Position numbers and translations under genes: made by a program. Shown here in pieces: positions 32,539-39,771 of a stretch of 39,826 nucleotides of DNA. Numbering within the stretch: position 1 is the first letter of the stretch; every line of letters begins with the position of its first letter. Below the pieces are notes generated by a model. The model made no database searches. It worked only from the letters and a program-made list of their open reading frames with translations, and was not told the DNA's origin. This DNA comes from an uncultured Selenomonadales bacterium (lineage in GTDB: Bacteria; Bacillota; Negativicutes; Selenomonadales; Selenomonadaceae), in assembly GCA_947165145.1 (NCBI GenBank), contig CAMUZG010000023.1, forward strand, positions 1 to 39,826, read 5' to 3'.

Positions 32539-33992
32539 CGCAGTGTTTGATGTTCCAAGGAACAAGTTCGCACGTCGGCAAGAGTATTTTGACGACCGCG
32601 CTGTGCAGAATTTTTTTCCGCGAAGGTCGTCGCGTCGTTCCGTTCAAAGCGCAGAATATGGCGTTGAATTCTTTCGTGACGGCTGACGGTTTGGAAATGG
32701 GTCGCGCTCAAGTCGCTCAAGCCGAAGCTGCAAATCTTCCGCCGCGTGTCGAAATGAATCCAGTTCTGCTCAAACCCACGGGCAATCAAAGTTCGCAAGT
32801 CATCATCAACGGACGGGCTGTCGGTGTCATGAGTGCGTCGGATTATCATCAAGGTTACTCGCTTAAAGCTTTCGACGCCGTCAAATCTGCGCTGAAAAAA
32901 CTTTCCGCCGAATTTGACACGATTGTCATTGAAGGTGCTGGTTCGCCCGCCGAAATCAATCTAAAAGCAAACGATATTGTCAATATGCGCGTCGCAAAAT
33001 TTTTGAATGCGCCAGTGATTCTCGTTGCCGATATTGATCGCGGCGGTTGTTTGGCGTCAATCGTCGGAACGCTAGAACTTCTCGATGATGATGAGCGCGA
33101 ACTCGTCAAAGGTCTCGTTATCAACAAATTTCGCGGCGATGTGAATTTATTTTTGCCTGCAGTGGATTTTTTGGAGCATAAAACTTCAAAACCCGTGCTC
33201 GGAATAATACCGTACATAGAAAAACTCGGCATTGACGACGAAGACAGCGTTTCACTCGACGAAAAAACTTCCTGCGCGGGCGGCGACGTGTCAATCGCAG
33301 TGATTCGGCTCGGAAAACTCTCCAACTTCACGGATTTTGACAGTTTGGCGGGTGAATCGGACGTAAAACTCTTTTACGCCACTCAAATAGACCAAATCGA
33401 CACCGCAGACGTAATTATTTTGCCAGGCAGTAAAAATACCTCGGAAGATTTGCTAAATCTGCGCGAAAATCACTTTGACGAAAAAATTTTGCAACGTTCT
33501 CGCCAAGGTGCTGCGATTGTCGGAATATGCGGCGGTTTTCAGATGTTAGGCGAAAAAATCTTCGATCCACTCAAAACCGAATCGAATTACACTGAAATTG
33601 ACGGTTTAAAACTCCTTCCGATTGCCACAACCTTCATTTCCGAAAAATTTACGCGTCAAGTCACCTTTAACGTCGATTTTGACTTCCTCGGCAGTAAAAT
33701 TATCGATAAAAATCTCTGCGGATACGAAATTCACGCGGGTTTAAGCGATTTCGGCAATAAAAAAGTCTTGGCACACGAAAATATTCTCGGAACTTACGTC
33801 CACGGCATTTTTGACAACGATAATTTCCGCAGACAGTTTTTAAACGCTATCCGACGCAAAAAAAACCTTGAACCGCTCGAATCAATGCGCAATTTCCGCG
33901 CCGAAAAACAAAAAAACTACGACAGACTCGCAAAAATCGTCCGCGACAACATAAATATGACTTTACTCGAAAAAATCATGGCTTCAACGTAA
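32535..33992 (+). CDS. cobQ: Cobyric acid synthase CobQ/CbiP
   Basis: CobQ amidates four side chains of adenosylcobyrinic acid diamide using glutamine. The 485-residue protein has the P-loop GTSSHVGKS (residues 9-17), NMALNSFVTADGLEMGRAQ, EMNPVLLKPTGNQSSQV, IEGAGSPAEINL and VADIDRGGCLASIVG in the synthetase half, and a glutamine amidotransferase half with nucleophile Cys in VGICGGFQMLG (near 332) and the His in TYVHGIFDN (near 423). Full length and intact. Start coupled to the GNAT gene. Confidence 0.96.
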   Translation: MTQCLMFQGTSSHVGKSILTTALCRIFFREGRRVVPFKAQNMALNSFVTADGLEMGRAQVAQAEAANLPPRVEMNPVLLKPTGNQSSQVIINGRAVGVMSASDYHQGYSLKAFDAVKSALKKLSAEFDTIVIEGAGSPAEINLKANDIVNMRVAKFLNAPVILVADIDRGGCLASIVGTLELLDDDERELVKGLVINKFRGDVNLFLPAVDFLEHKTSKPVLGIIPYIEKLGIDDEDSVSLDEKTSCAGGDVSIAVIRLGKLSNFTDFDSLAGESDVKLFYATQIDQIDTADVIILPGSKNTSEDLLNLRENHFDEKILQRSRQGAAIVGICGGFQMLGEKIFDPLKTESNYTEIDGLKLLPIATTFISEKFTRQVTFNVDFDFLGSKIIDKNLCGYEIHAGLSDFGNKKVLAHENILGTYVHGIFDNDNFRRQFLNAIRRKKNLEPLESMRNFRAEKQKNYDRLAKIVRDNINMTLLEKIMAST

Positions 33993-34005
33993 AATTCCCC
34001 GCTTT

Positions 34006-34149
34006 ACTGCTCAACTTGCCATTTAATTCGCCATGTGCTACGCTTTTATCAGCCGCACCGTAAGACCTAGCTATGGGGATATAAGGCGCAAAAAACTATC
34101 TCGTAAACCGTAAAGTATTCATGTAAAATCCACTTTGGAAGTTGAGCAG
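34006..34149. repeat. Inverted repeat bounding a 144-bp segment
   Basis: CTGCTCAACTT (34006-34016) is perfectly complementary to AAGTTGAGCAG (34139-34149), and the match extends imperfectly on both sides (GCTTTA against TAAAAGC outside; GCCA against TGG inside). It resembles the terminal repeats of a small non-autonomous element or a very long hairpin. No gene lies in 33993-34319. Confidence 0.5.
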
Positions 34150-34291
34150 GGGTAAAAGCCGCCGTCTTCCAAAAAAAATTTGAAGTACAAAACAGGGTTG
34201 GGGCAACGACCCTTGCAGGAGATACTGTAAGACCTGAATTTTCGGGCTGGTATTGTTGATAGCAGAATCCCTTTCGTGGGGAGTTTGTCAA
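34146..34291 (+). mobile_element. Decayed right end of an IS200/IS605-type (TnpB) element
   Basis: An open stretch from 34146 to 34259 ends with GDTVRPEFSGWYC, which resembles the extreme C-terminus of TnpB proteins. It is followed by TTGATAGCAGAATCCC and a hairpin-like CCC...GGGG end, GAATCCCTTTCGTGGGGAGT then TTGTCAA at 34265-34291; a GGGGAG..TGTCAA end is typical of this family as I remember it. The rest of tnpB is absent. A partial duplicate (ACCGTAAGACCTA) lies near 34057. Recognition is from memory, not from a search. Confidence 0.5.
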
Positions 34292-34319
34292 CGATTAAAC
34301 AACGAACGGAGTGATTTAT

Positions 34320-35606
34320 TTGGAAAATTTCATCGGTCCACAAAACATTTTGGCAAAAAAACGCGAATACATCATGCCTTGCCTAGGAAATTTCTACGTC
34401 GACCCGCCTCAATTCGTTCGCGGTGATATGCAATACCTTTTCGACACGTCTGGCAAAAAATATCTCGATTGTTACGCGGGCGTTTCGGTCATTAACTGCG
34501 GTCATTGCAACAAATTCATTACCGAACGCATGATTGAGCAAATTAAAACGCTCCAACACGTCTGCAACATCTATTTAACCGAGAATTTTGTCAATCTTGC
34601 CGAACGTCTCGCCGAAATTACGCCTGGCGACTTGCAAAAAAGCTTTTTCTGCTCAACAGGCACCGAAGCTAACGAAGGATCGCTACTTTTGGCGTCGATT
34701 TACACGAAAAGTTCCGAGTTTATCGCTCTGCAAAGCGGTTTGCACGGTCGAACCAAGCTCACAATGAGTTTAACGGGTATCGGCATGTGGCGAACCGATA
34801 AAAATCCCGTCGGAGGCATAAATTTCGCCCCAAATCCCTACTGTTACCGCTGTCCGCTCAATAAAACCTATCCCGAATGCGATTTGGAGTGCGCAAACCG
34901 AATTGAAACGATTATTCAAAGCTCAACATCCGGAAAACCCGCCGCATTGATTGCTGAACCGATTCAAGGCAACGCAGGTATCGTTGTTCCGCCGAAAAAC
35001 TATTTTAAACGCGTCAAAGAGATTTTAAACAAGTACGAAACGCTTTTAATCGCTGATGAAGTCCAAACAGGCTTCGCACGGACCGGAAAAATGTTCGCGA
35101 TTGAAAATTTCGACGTGACGCCCGATATTATGAGTGTCGCGAAGGCTTTGGGCAACGGTCAGCCCATTAGCGCGTTCATTTCGACAAAAAAAATCGCCGA
35201 TACCTACACAAAACCCGGTGCATCGACTTTGGGAGGCAATCCCGTTTCGTCGACGGCTGGAATCGCGGTTCTCGACTACATTTCCGAACAAAATCTTGCC
35301 GAAAACGCCAAAATTCGCGGCGAACAACTCATGAACGGCTTAAAAACTCTCCAAAAACAATTTCCGATTATCGGAGACGTGCGCGGTATCGGTTTAATGG
35401 TCGGTGCCGAACTGATTCACGCAGATAAATCGCCCGCTTTCAAAGAACTCGACGAACTTTTGGAAGAATTAAAGAATCGCGGCTTCATTGTCGGCAAAAA
35501 TGGCGTCGGACGCAACGTTTTGGCTTTTCAACCGCCTTTAGTCATCACAAAACAGAATATTGACGACGTTTTGAACGCAATCGAGCTGATTTTGAAAGGC
35601 AAGTAA
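34320..35606 (+). CDS. Class-III PLP aminotransferase (AGXT2/ornithine-like)
   Basis: A 429-residue aminotransferase of fold type I. Features are GKKYLDCYAGVSVINCGHCN, STGTEANEGSLLLA (PLP phosphate loop), LIADEVQTGFARTGK (Asp binding the PLP pyridine N) and SVAKALGNGQPISAF with the Schiff-base Lys near residue 275, then STLGGNPVSSTAG. A cysteine cluster CYRCP...ECDLEC occurs in the alanine-glyoxylate / beta-alanine aminotransferase subgroup. The TTG at 34320 follows CGGAG. Transposon debris lies directly upstream and no clear promoter was seen. The amino donor is unknown. Confidence 0.88.
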   Translation: MENFIGPQNILAKKREYIMPCLGNFYVDPPQFVRGDMQYLFDTSGKKYLDCYAGVSVINCGHCNKFITERMIEQIKTLQHVCNIYLTENFVNLAERLAEITPGDLQKSFFCSTGTEANEGSLLLASIYTKSSEFIALQSGLHGRTKLTMSLTGIGMWRTDKNPVGGINFAPNPYCYRCPLNKTYPECDLECANRIETIIQSSTSGKPAALIAEPIQGNAGIVVPPKNYFKRVKEILNKYETLLIADEVQTGFARTGKMFAIENFDVTPDIMSVAKALGNGQPISAFISTKKIADTYTKPGASTLGGNPVSSTAGIAVLDYISEQNLAENAKIRGEQLMNGLKTLQKQFPIIGDVRGIGLMVGAELIHADKSPAFKELDELLEELKNRGFIVGKNGVGRNVLAFQPPLVITKQNIDDVLNAIELILKGK

Positions 35607-35607
35607 C

Positions 35608-36240
35608 ATGAGCGACGATAAAAAACAGAAATCTTTCACCGAACAAGTTTCAAGCAGCTTTTTAAAAGGATTATTGGTCGTCGTGCCGCCCGTGATAACA
35701 ATTTTCGTCGTCACGTGGCTTTTCAATCTCACTGAAAGCTCAATCGGGAAAATTTTGCCCGTAAAAGTCCCTGGCGTCGGTTTAATCGTCGTTATCGTCG
35801 GAATTTGGATCATCGGCGTGCTCAGCGGCAATTTTTTATCAAAAAAAGTCATCGACTTCTTCGATATGCTGATTTCCAAAATTCCAATCGTAAAATTCAT
35901 CTACGGTTCGGTTAAACAGGTCACAAAGGCTCTTTTTGAATCAGATTCCGCTTTCAAAAACGTCGTGCTCGTTCCTTATCAAAAATCTTACGTTTTAGCG
36001 TTCCAAATGCTCAATATTCCCGCTCCGATTAAAGAAAAACTCGGCGACGATTACGTTTGCGTTTATATGCCGTGGAGCATGAATATGACGGCGGGAATGA
36101 ACTTTTTCGTAAAAAAATCCGACGTAATTCCCGTAAACATGCTACCGCCTGACGCTTTTCAGTTCATTTTGACTGCCGGAACGTTTTCGGCTGGTGGAAT
36201 CGCGTCGGAACAGTTAAATAAGCTCAAAAAATCGTCTTGA
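35608..36240 (+). CDS. DUF502 membrane protein
   Basis: A 210-residue DUF502 family protein with two transmembrane segments (about 19-41 and 58-78: LLVVVPPVITIFVVTWLF and GLIVVIVGIWIIGVLSGNF) and the motifs IPIVKFIYGSVKQV, FKNVVLVPYQKSYVLAF and a conserved ending FILTAGTFSAGG. The function is not established. It starts one base after the aminotransferase stop, so is co-transcribed, and is tail to tail with the radical SAM gene, one base apart. Confidence 0.9.
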   Translation: MSDDKKQKSFTEQVSSSFLKGLLVVVPPVITIFVVTWLFNLTESSIGKILPVKVPGVGLIVVIVGIWIIGVLSGNFLSKKVIDFFDMLISKIPIVKFIYGSVKQVTKALFESDSAFKNVVLVPYQKSYVLAFQMLNIPAPIKEKLGDDYVCVYMPWSMNMTAGMNFFVKKSDVIPVNMLPPDAFQFILTAGTFSAGGIASEQLNKLKKSS

Positions 36241-36241
36241 A

Positions 36242-37471
36242 TTACAAAATATAATGGCTGAAGCTCCCGATTGACACTTTCGGGAAATTTTTTTTGAGTT
36301 TTTGCAGAAATTCTTTCGTGCCGAGAAAATTTTCGTCTCGCGGCATGATTTTAAAGAATTCATCGGGGTCAAAGTTCAAATTTCGCACTTGAATCATCTG
36401 AACTGGTAAATCAGCTAAAAAATCTTTCCACGCGGCAAATTCTGCGGCTCTATCGTTAAATCCTGGCATGTAAAGCATATTCAGCGAGACGTGAACATTT
36501 TTATCGAGCGCATAGCGAATTGAATCCTTAACTGCGTCGAGTTTGTAGCCTGCACGGTAATATTTTTGATAATTTTCGGCGTTCGCACTGATAATCGAGA
36601 CGCGCATTGAATTTAAGCCCACGTCGACGATTTTTTTTATTCCAAAAGTGTTTCCAGCATTAGTATTTATGTTAATTTGTCCGCGAGAAGTTTTTTCACG
36701 GATTTTTTTTATCGCCGCACTGATATTTTCAAATTGCAAGCTCGGTTCGCCTTCGCAACCTTGTCCAAAGCTGATAATGCCCTCTTCGGCGTGCGAAAGA
36801 TGATAAATTCCAACGTCCGCAATTTCTTCGACTGTCGGCTTAAAATTTATTCGACTTTGAGGACTCGGACAACACTCGGCGGCTTGCAAAGAGATACAAC
36901 CCAGACAATTCGCGTTGCAAACGGGCGAAGTCGGTATTCCGCACTCCCAACGACGATAAAATAAGTTCTGCGCGGTCAAACAATGCCATTTTAGCGAACA
37001 ATTTGCGACTTGATCGACGATTCGATTGTTCGGCAAGTCATTTTTTACGCGGCGAATCATTTTTTTCAAGTCTCGCGTGTTGAAATTGACTGGATCCCAT
37101 TTAAAATTCTCGTCAGTGTAAATTGCGGCGGCGTAAATCTCATTTTTGTAGAGCGCGACGGCTGTGTAACCGTACAACGGCAGAATTTTCGCGCGAGAAT
37201 TCTTTTTGAAGGCGGGCAAGTGCGTTCGAGTGTAACCTTGCGGCAAAATTGCGGATACAGCTTGACCTTTCAGCGTTAAAAATTCTCCGTGGCGAAATCC
37301 TACAGCTTTTCGTTGCGGAAGGAACATTAAATCAGCAGATTCGGGCAATTTTATTAAATCTTCAGGCTTGAGTTTGAAAAATTTTTCGCCAATACGTCCG
37401 ACGCCCTCAAATTCCGGCACATCAAAGATATTTCCGCGTTCATCAGCCATCAATGCAATTATTTTACTCAT
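36242..37471 (-). CDS. Radical SAM protein
   Basis: A 409-residue radical SAM enzyme. The [4Fe-4S] motif is CNANCLGC (CxxxCxxC, Cys185, Cys189, Cys192), preceded by a roughly 160-residue N-terminal domain of unknown role and further cysteines (CSLKWHC, WECG, AECC) that may hold another cluster. Later motifs GCEGEPSLQ and ININTNAGN (SAM binding) and MRVSIISANAENY are typical of the core fold. Substrate unknown. The ATG at 37471 follows GAGGTG. Convergent with the DUF502 gene without an obvious terminator. Confidence 0.85.
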   Translation of the reverse strand: MSKIIALMADERGNIFDVPEFEGVGRIGEKFFKLKPEDLIKLPESADLMFLPQRKAVGFRHGEFLTLKGQAVSAILPQGYTRTHLPAFKKNSRAKILPLYGYTAVALYKNEIYAAAIYTDENFKWDPVNFNTRDLKKMIRRVKNDLPNNRIVDQVANCSLKWHCLTAQNLFYRRWECGIPTSPVCNANCLGCISLQAAECCPSPQSRINFKPTVEEIADVGIYHLSHAEEGIISFGQGCEGEPSLQFENISAAIKKIREKTSRGQININTNAGNTFGIKKIVDVGLNSMRVSIISANAENYQKYYRAGYKLDAVKDSIRYALDKNVHVSLNMLYMPGFNDRAAEFAAWKDFLADLPVQMIQVRNLNFDPDEFFKIMPRDENFLGTKEFLQKLKKNFPKVSIGSFSHYIL

Positions 37472-37516
37472 TTTCATCACCTCGACTAAGATTTTTTGAG
37501 TTTAACAAAATAAAAA

Positions 37517-37539
37517 CCCTACGACCGTTCGCCGAAGGG
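37517..37539 (-). terminator. Terminator after the yoeB-like toxin gene
   Basis: CCCTTCGGC-GAAC-GGTCGTAGGG followed by TTTTTATTTTG on the minus strand. Confidence 0.75.
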
Positions 37540-37547
37540 AGATTTTT

Positions 37548-37808
37548 TTACTTGTCTCCATAATGTGTTCCGCATTGAGTTATTTCTACAACTTCATTCT
37601 CGATTTTGAATATCAAACGGTTCTTTTCATCGATTCGGACGCTCCACCAGCCAGATTTGTCGCCTTTTAACGGTTCGGGCTTGCCTATGCAGTTATAACC
37701 GTTCCTGTCGATGTCTTTCAGTAGAGCATTTATCCGTTTCAGCGTCTTTTTATCCTTCTGCCATTCAATATAACCCGACCACGCCATATCATGCCAAAGA
37801 AATTTCAT
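37548..37808 (-). CDS. YoeB/Txe-type toxin
   Basis: An 86-residue ribosome-dependent mRNA endonuclease of the RelE fold. The core MAWSGYIEWQKDKKTLKRINALLKDIDRNG, GKPEPLKGDKSGWWSVRIDEKNRLIFKI and ITQCGTHYGDK matches YoeB, including the catalytic Glu/Arg/His positions and the C-terminal HY. It overlaps the antitoxin gene by 4 bp and has a terminator downstream. Confidence 0.93.
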   Translation of the reverse strand: MKFLWHDMAWSGYIEWQKDKKTLKRINALLKDIDRNGYNCIGKPEPLKGDKSGWWSVRIDEKNRLIFKIENEVVEITQCGTHYGDK

Positions 37809-38044
37809 TCGTCTACCTCAATCAATTCGTGTTCGTGCATATTTATTCCGTTTTCAGCGTCTTCGATTGACTTTGAAAGCACAGTTTGATTCTCTTCGCT
37901 CCAAAATGGGTCAAGTCCAAAGTTCCCGCCATATTTGAGATTATCTATTAACAATTTCATGCCGTCAACAAACTTCAATCCAGTTTTTTCTTCAAATGTC
38001 TGTACATCTTTACTGTCAATCGAAAAATTTATCATTTCTGCCAT
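37805..38044 (-). CDS. Antitoxin partner of the YoeB-like toxin
   Basis: A 79-residue acidic protein. The N-terminal half (MINFSIDSKDVQTFEEKTGLK) looks like a ribbon-helix-helix dimerisation and DNA-binding part of the RelB/DinJ type, and the C-terminal half (DPFWSEENQTVLSKSIEDAEN and HELIEVDE) is the typical toxin-binding tail. The ATG at 38044 has GAGGTGATAAAA upstream. A strong promoter precedes it, probably autorepressed by the pair. Confidence 0.85.
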   Translation of the reverse strand: MAEMINFSIDSKDVQTFEEKTGLKFVDGMKLLIDNLKYGGNFGLDPFWSEENQTVLSKSIEDAENGINMHEHELIEVDE

Positions 38045-38062
38045 TTTTATCACCTCAAAATT

Positions 38063-38090
38063 ATTTTATCAAAGATTTTCATGCTGTCAA
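38063..38090 (-). promoter_or_regulatory. Promoter of the toxin-antitoxin operon
   Basis: Perfect TTGACA (38085-38090), 16-bp spacer, TAAAAT (38063-38068), 19 bp before the antitoxin start. Confidence 0.8.
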
Positions 38091-38093
38091 ACG

Positions 38094-38123
38094 AAAAAAA
38101 CCCTCCGACTCGTCACCGAAGGG
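38094..38123 (-). terminator. Terminator after pth
   Basis: CCCTTCGGT-GACGA-GTCGGAGGG followed by TTTTTTTCG on the minus strand. It directly abuts the toxin-antitoxin promoter. Confidence 0.85.
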
Positions 38124-38130
38124 AATTTTT

Positions 38131-38715
38131 TTATTCAGCAGAGACTTTTTTTCGTTTTGGATTGAATTTATTCATTGCGTTGTCAATTCCGTCTTTGAAA
38201 ATGCAAATTACGGCGGGAACAAGCTCATCAATCGCGTCGGAAATGATTTTTGAGTCATTTTGATTGAACGGACTGAGCACGTGGCTGTTGACCGACCAAT
38301 TTTCAGGCGGACGACCGACACCGATACGAATTCGCGGGAAATTTTGCGTTCCGAGGTGCTGAATAATCGATTCAATGCCGTGATGACCGCCGCCTGAACC
38401 TTTTGGGCGCAAACGAATCATTCCGAGCGGTAAATCCATATCATCATGCGCGACAACGAGATTTTCAACGTCGATTTTATAAAAATTAACGATTGGCGCG
38501 ACAGCCTCGCCGCTCAAGTTCATAAAAGTCTGCGGTTTGACGATTAAAATCTTTTCGCCGTCCAAAAATGATTCTGCGACGAGCGCATTAAACTTTTCGT
38601 GCCAATTCGTGGCGGAAATTTTATCAGCGAGCGAATCAGCAAGCATAAATCCGACATTATGTTTAGTTGCGGCATATTCGGGCGTAGGGTTGCCTAATCC
38701 GACAAAAATTTTCAT
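38131..38715 (-). CDS. pth: Peptidyl-tRNA hydrolase
   Basis: Pth releases peptides from prematurely dissociated peptidyl-tRNA. The 194-residue protein has FVGLGNPTPEYAATKHNVGF with catalytic His19, KPQTFMNLSGEAV, VAHDDMDLPLG with Asp91/92, and GSGGGHHGIESIIQHLGTQNFPRIRIGVGRP. It overlaps the upstream hydrolase gene by 4 bp (ATGA) and is followed by a terminator. Confidence 0.97.
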   Translation of the reverse strand: MKIFVGLGNPTPEYAATKHNVGFMLADSLADKISATNWHEKFNALVAESFLDGEKILIVKPQTFMNLSGEAVAPIVNFYKIDVENLVVAHDDMDLPLGMIRLRPKGSGGGHHGIESIIQHLGTQNFPRIRIGVGRPPENWSVNSHVLSPFNQNDSKIISDAIDELVPAVICIFKDGIDNAMNKFNPKRKKVSAE

Positions 38716-39611
38716 AAATTGCCCTCCAAGAACGTAAAAACTTTATCGAAGTACGCATTTGGATTCGTTCGCTTAGAATCAGCATGTCCTGCACCGCTCA
38801 CGATGAATTTTTCTTTGTTGGAAGTGGCTTTATCGTAAAGTTTCTCCATCATTTCGATAGGAACGAGCGCATCTTTATCGCCGTGAATAAAAAGTATGGG
38901 CACATTGATATTTTGAACGACATCAAGGGGCGCGGCGTCGGAAATTTTCACACCCGTTTTGATTTTGCACACAAAATTGGCGCAAGGCATGACAGGATAC
39001 TCCGGCAAGCCGAAAATTTTATTAAGTTGCGAAGTAAACATGTCGTAAGCGGAAGAATAGCCGCAATCTTCGACGACAGCGCATAAATTTTTAATATTTT
39101 GATTCGCGGCAGTCAATAAAGTAGTAGCGGCACCCATTGAGACGCCGTGAAGGATAATTTTTGAATTTGAAGGGATTTTTTCAGCCCAAAGAGCAATATC
39201 TTTGCTTTCGAGAGCACCCATCGTGATAAATTCGCCTTCACTCGTGCCGGAAGCGCGTAAATCGGGAATTAAGACGTTCCAACCGTGTTTAAGATAATTT
39301 TCGGCGTAATCGTAGGCAAAACGACCGTCGCGACCGTAACCGTGAACCAAAATTGCCCAAAGATTGGAATTTTTATCTGTGTAGAAGATTTTTGCGTGCA
39401 AAGTCAGTCCGTCGGAACTTTTAAGGGATAAATCTTCGTTTTTGAAGTTTGGAGCGGGCGGAGCAGACAAATTTGGGTCAGCAATGTTGAAAGTTGCTTT
39501 TGGCGGCGATAAATCATCACCACGTTTTAGCGCGAAGTCGACAAAATAATTTCCGACAGCATAACCCGCGACGGTCAGCAGAATTATTGCGGCGAGAAGA
39601 ATTTTCTTCAT
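38712..39611 (-). CDS. Membrane-anchored alpha/beta hydrolase
   Basis: A 299-residue hydrolase with an N-terminal signal anchor (about residues 4-22). The fold motifs are ILVHGYGRDGR, IPDLRASGTSEGE, HGVSMGAATTL (nucleophile Ser), FIHGDKDALVP (Asp) and GAGHADS (His), like the S9/DUF-type hydrolases related to BEM46. It therefore probably acts outside the cytoplasm. The ATG at 39611 has AAGGAG upstream. Substrate unknown; co-transcribed with pth. Confidence 0.87.
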   Translation of the reverse strand: MKKILLAAIILLTVAGYAVGNYFVDFALKRGDDLSPPKATFNIADPNLSAPPAPNFKNEDLSLKSSDGLTLHAKIFYTDKNSNLWAILVHGYGRDGRFAYDYAENYLKHGWNVLIPDLRASGTSEGEFITMGALESKDIALWAEKIPSNSKIILHGVSMGAATTLLTAANQNIKNLCAVVEDCGYSSAYDMFTSQLNKIFGLPEYPVMPCANFVCKIKTGVKISDAAPLDVVQNINVPILFIHGDKDALVPIEMMEKLYDKATSNKEKFIVSGAGHADSKRTNPNAYFDKVFTFLEGNL

Positions 39612-39644
39612 AAGCAAATCTCCTTAATGTACGAACGCGGCGAT

Positions 39645-39708
39645 AACGTTTGACAGCTGAAACGTTGAATCGCGACAACTGGATGCAACGTCACGTTGCT
39701 TTTTTCAT
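39645..39708 (-). promoter_or_regulatory. Leader with two palindromes and a five-codon mini-ORF
   Basis: On the minus strand AAGGAG (39717-39722) precedes ATG at 39708 and a reading frame of only MKKAT. Its TGA lies in the centre of a perfect palindrome GCAACGT-C-ACGTTGC (39685-39699). A second palindrome, AACGTTT / AAACGTT (39645-39666), follows before the hydrolase start. Could be a leader peptide region or remnant; low certainty. Confidence 0.3.
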
Positions 39709-39731
39709 GAAAAATACTCCTTAAACGCGAA

Positions 39732-39758
39732 AGGCGGAAGTTTCTTGGACCCCCGCCT
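39732..39758 (-). terminator. Hairpin downstream of tRNA-Pro
   Basis: AGGCGG pairs with CCGCCT and is followed by TTTCGCGTTT on the minus strand, 13 bp after the tRNA 3' end. Confidence 0.5.
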
Positions 39759-39771
39759 GAAATTTCCGATA

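Noticed and set aside
25413-33000. Cobalamin riboswitch near cbiB, cobU or cobQ
   Set aside because: No B12-box-like element or suitable leader length was found before any of the three genes.
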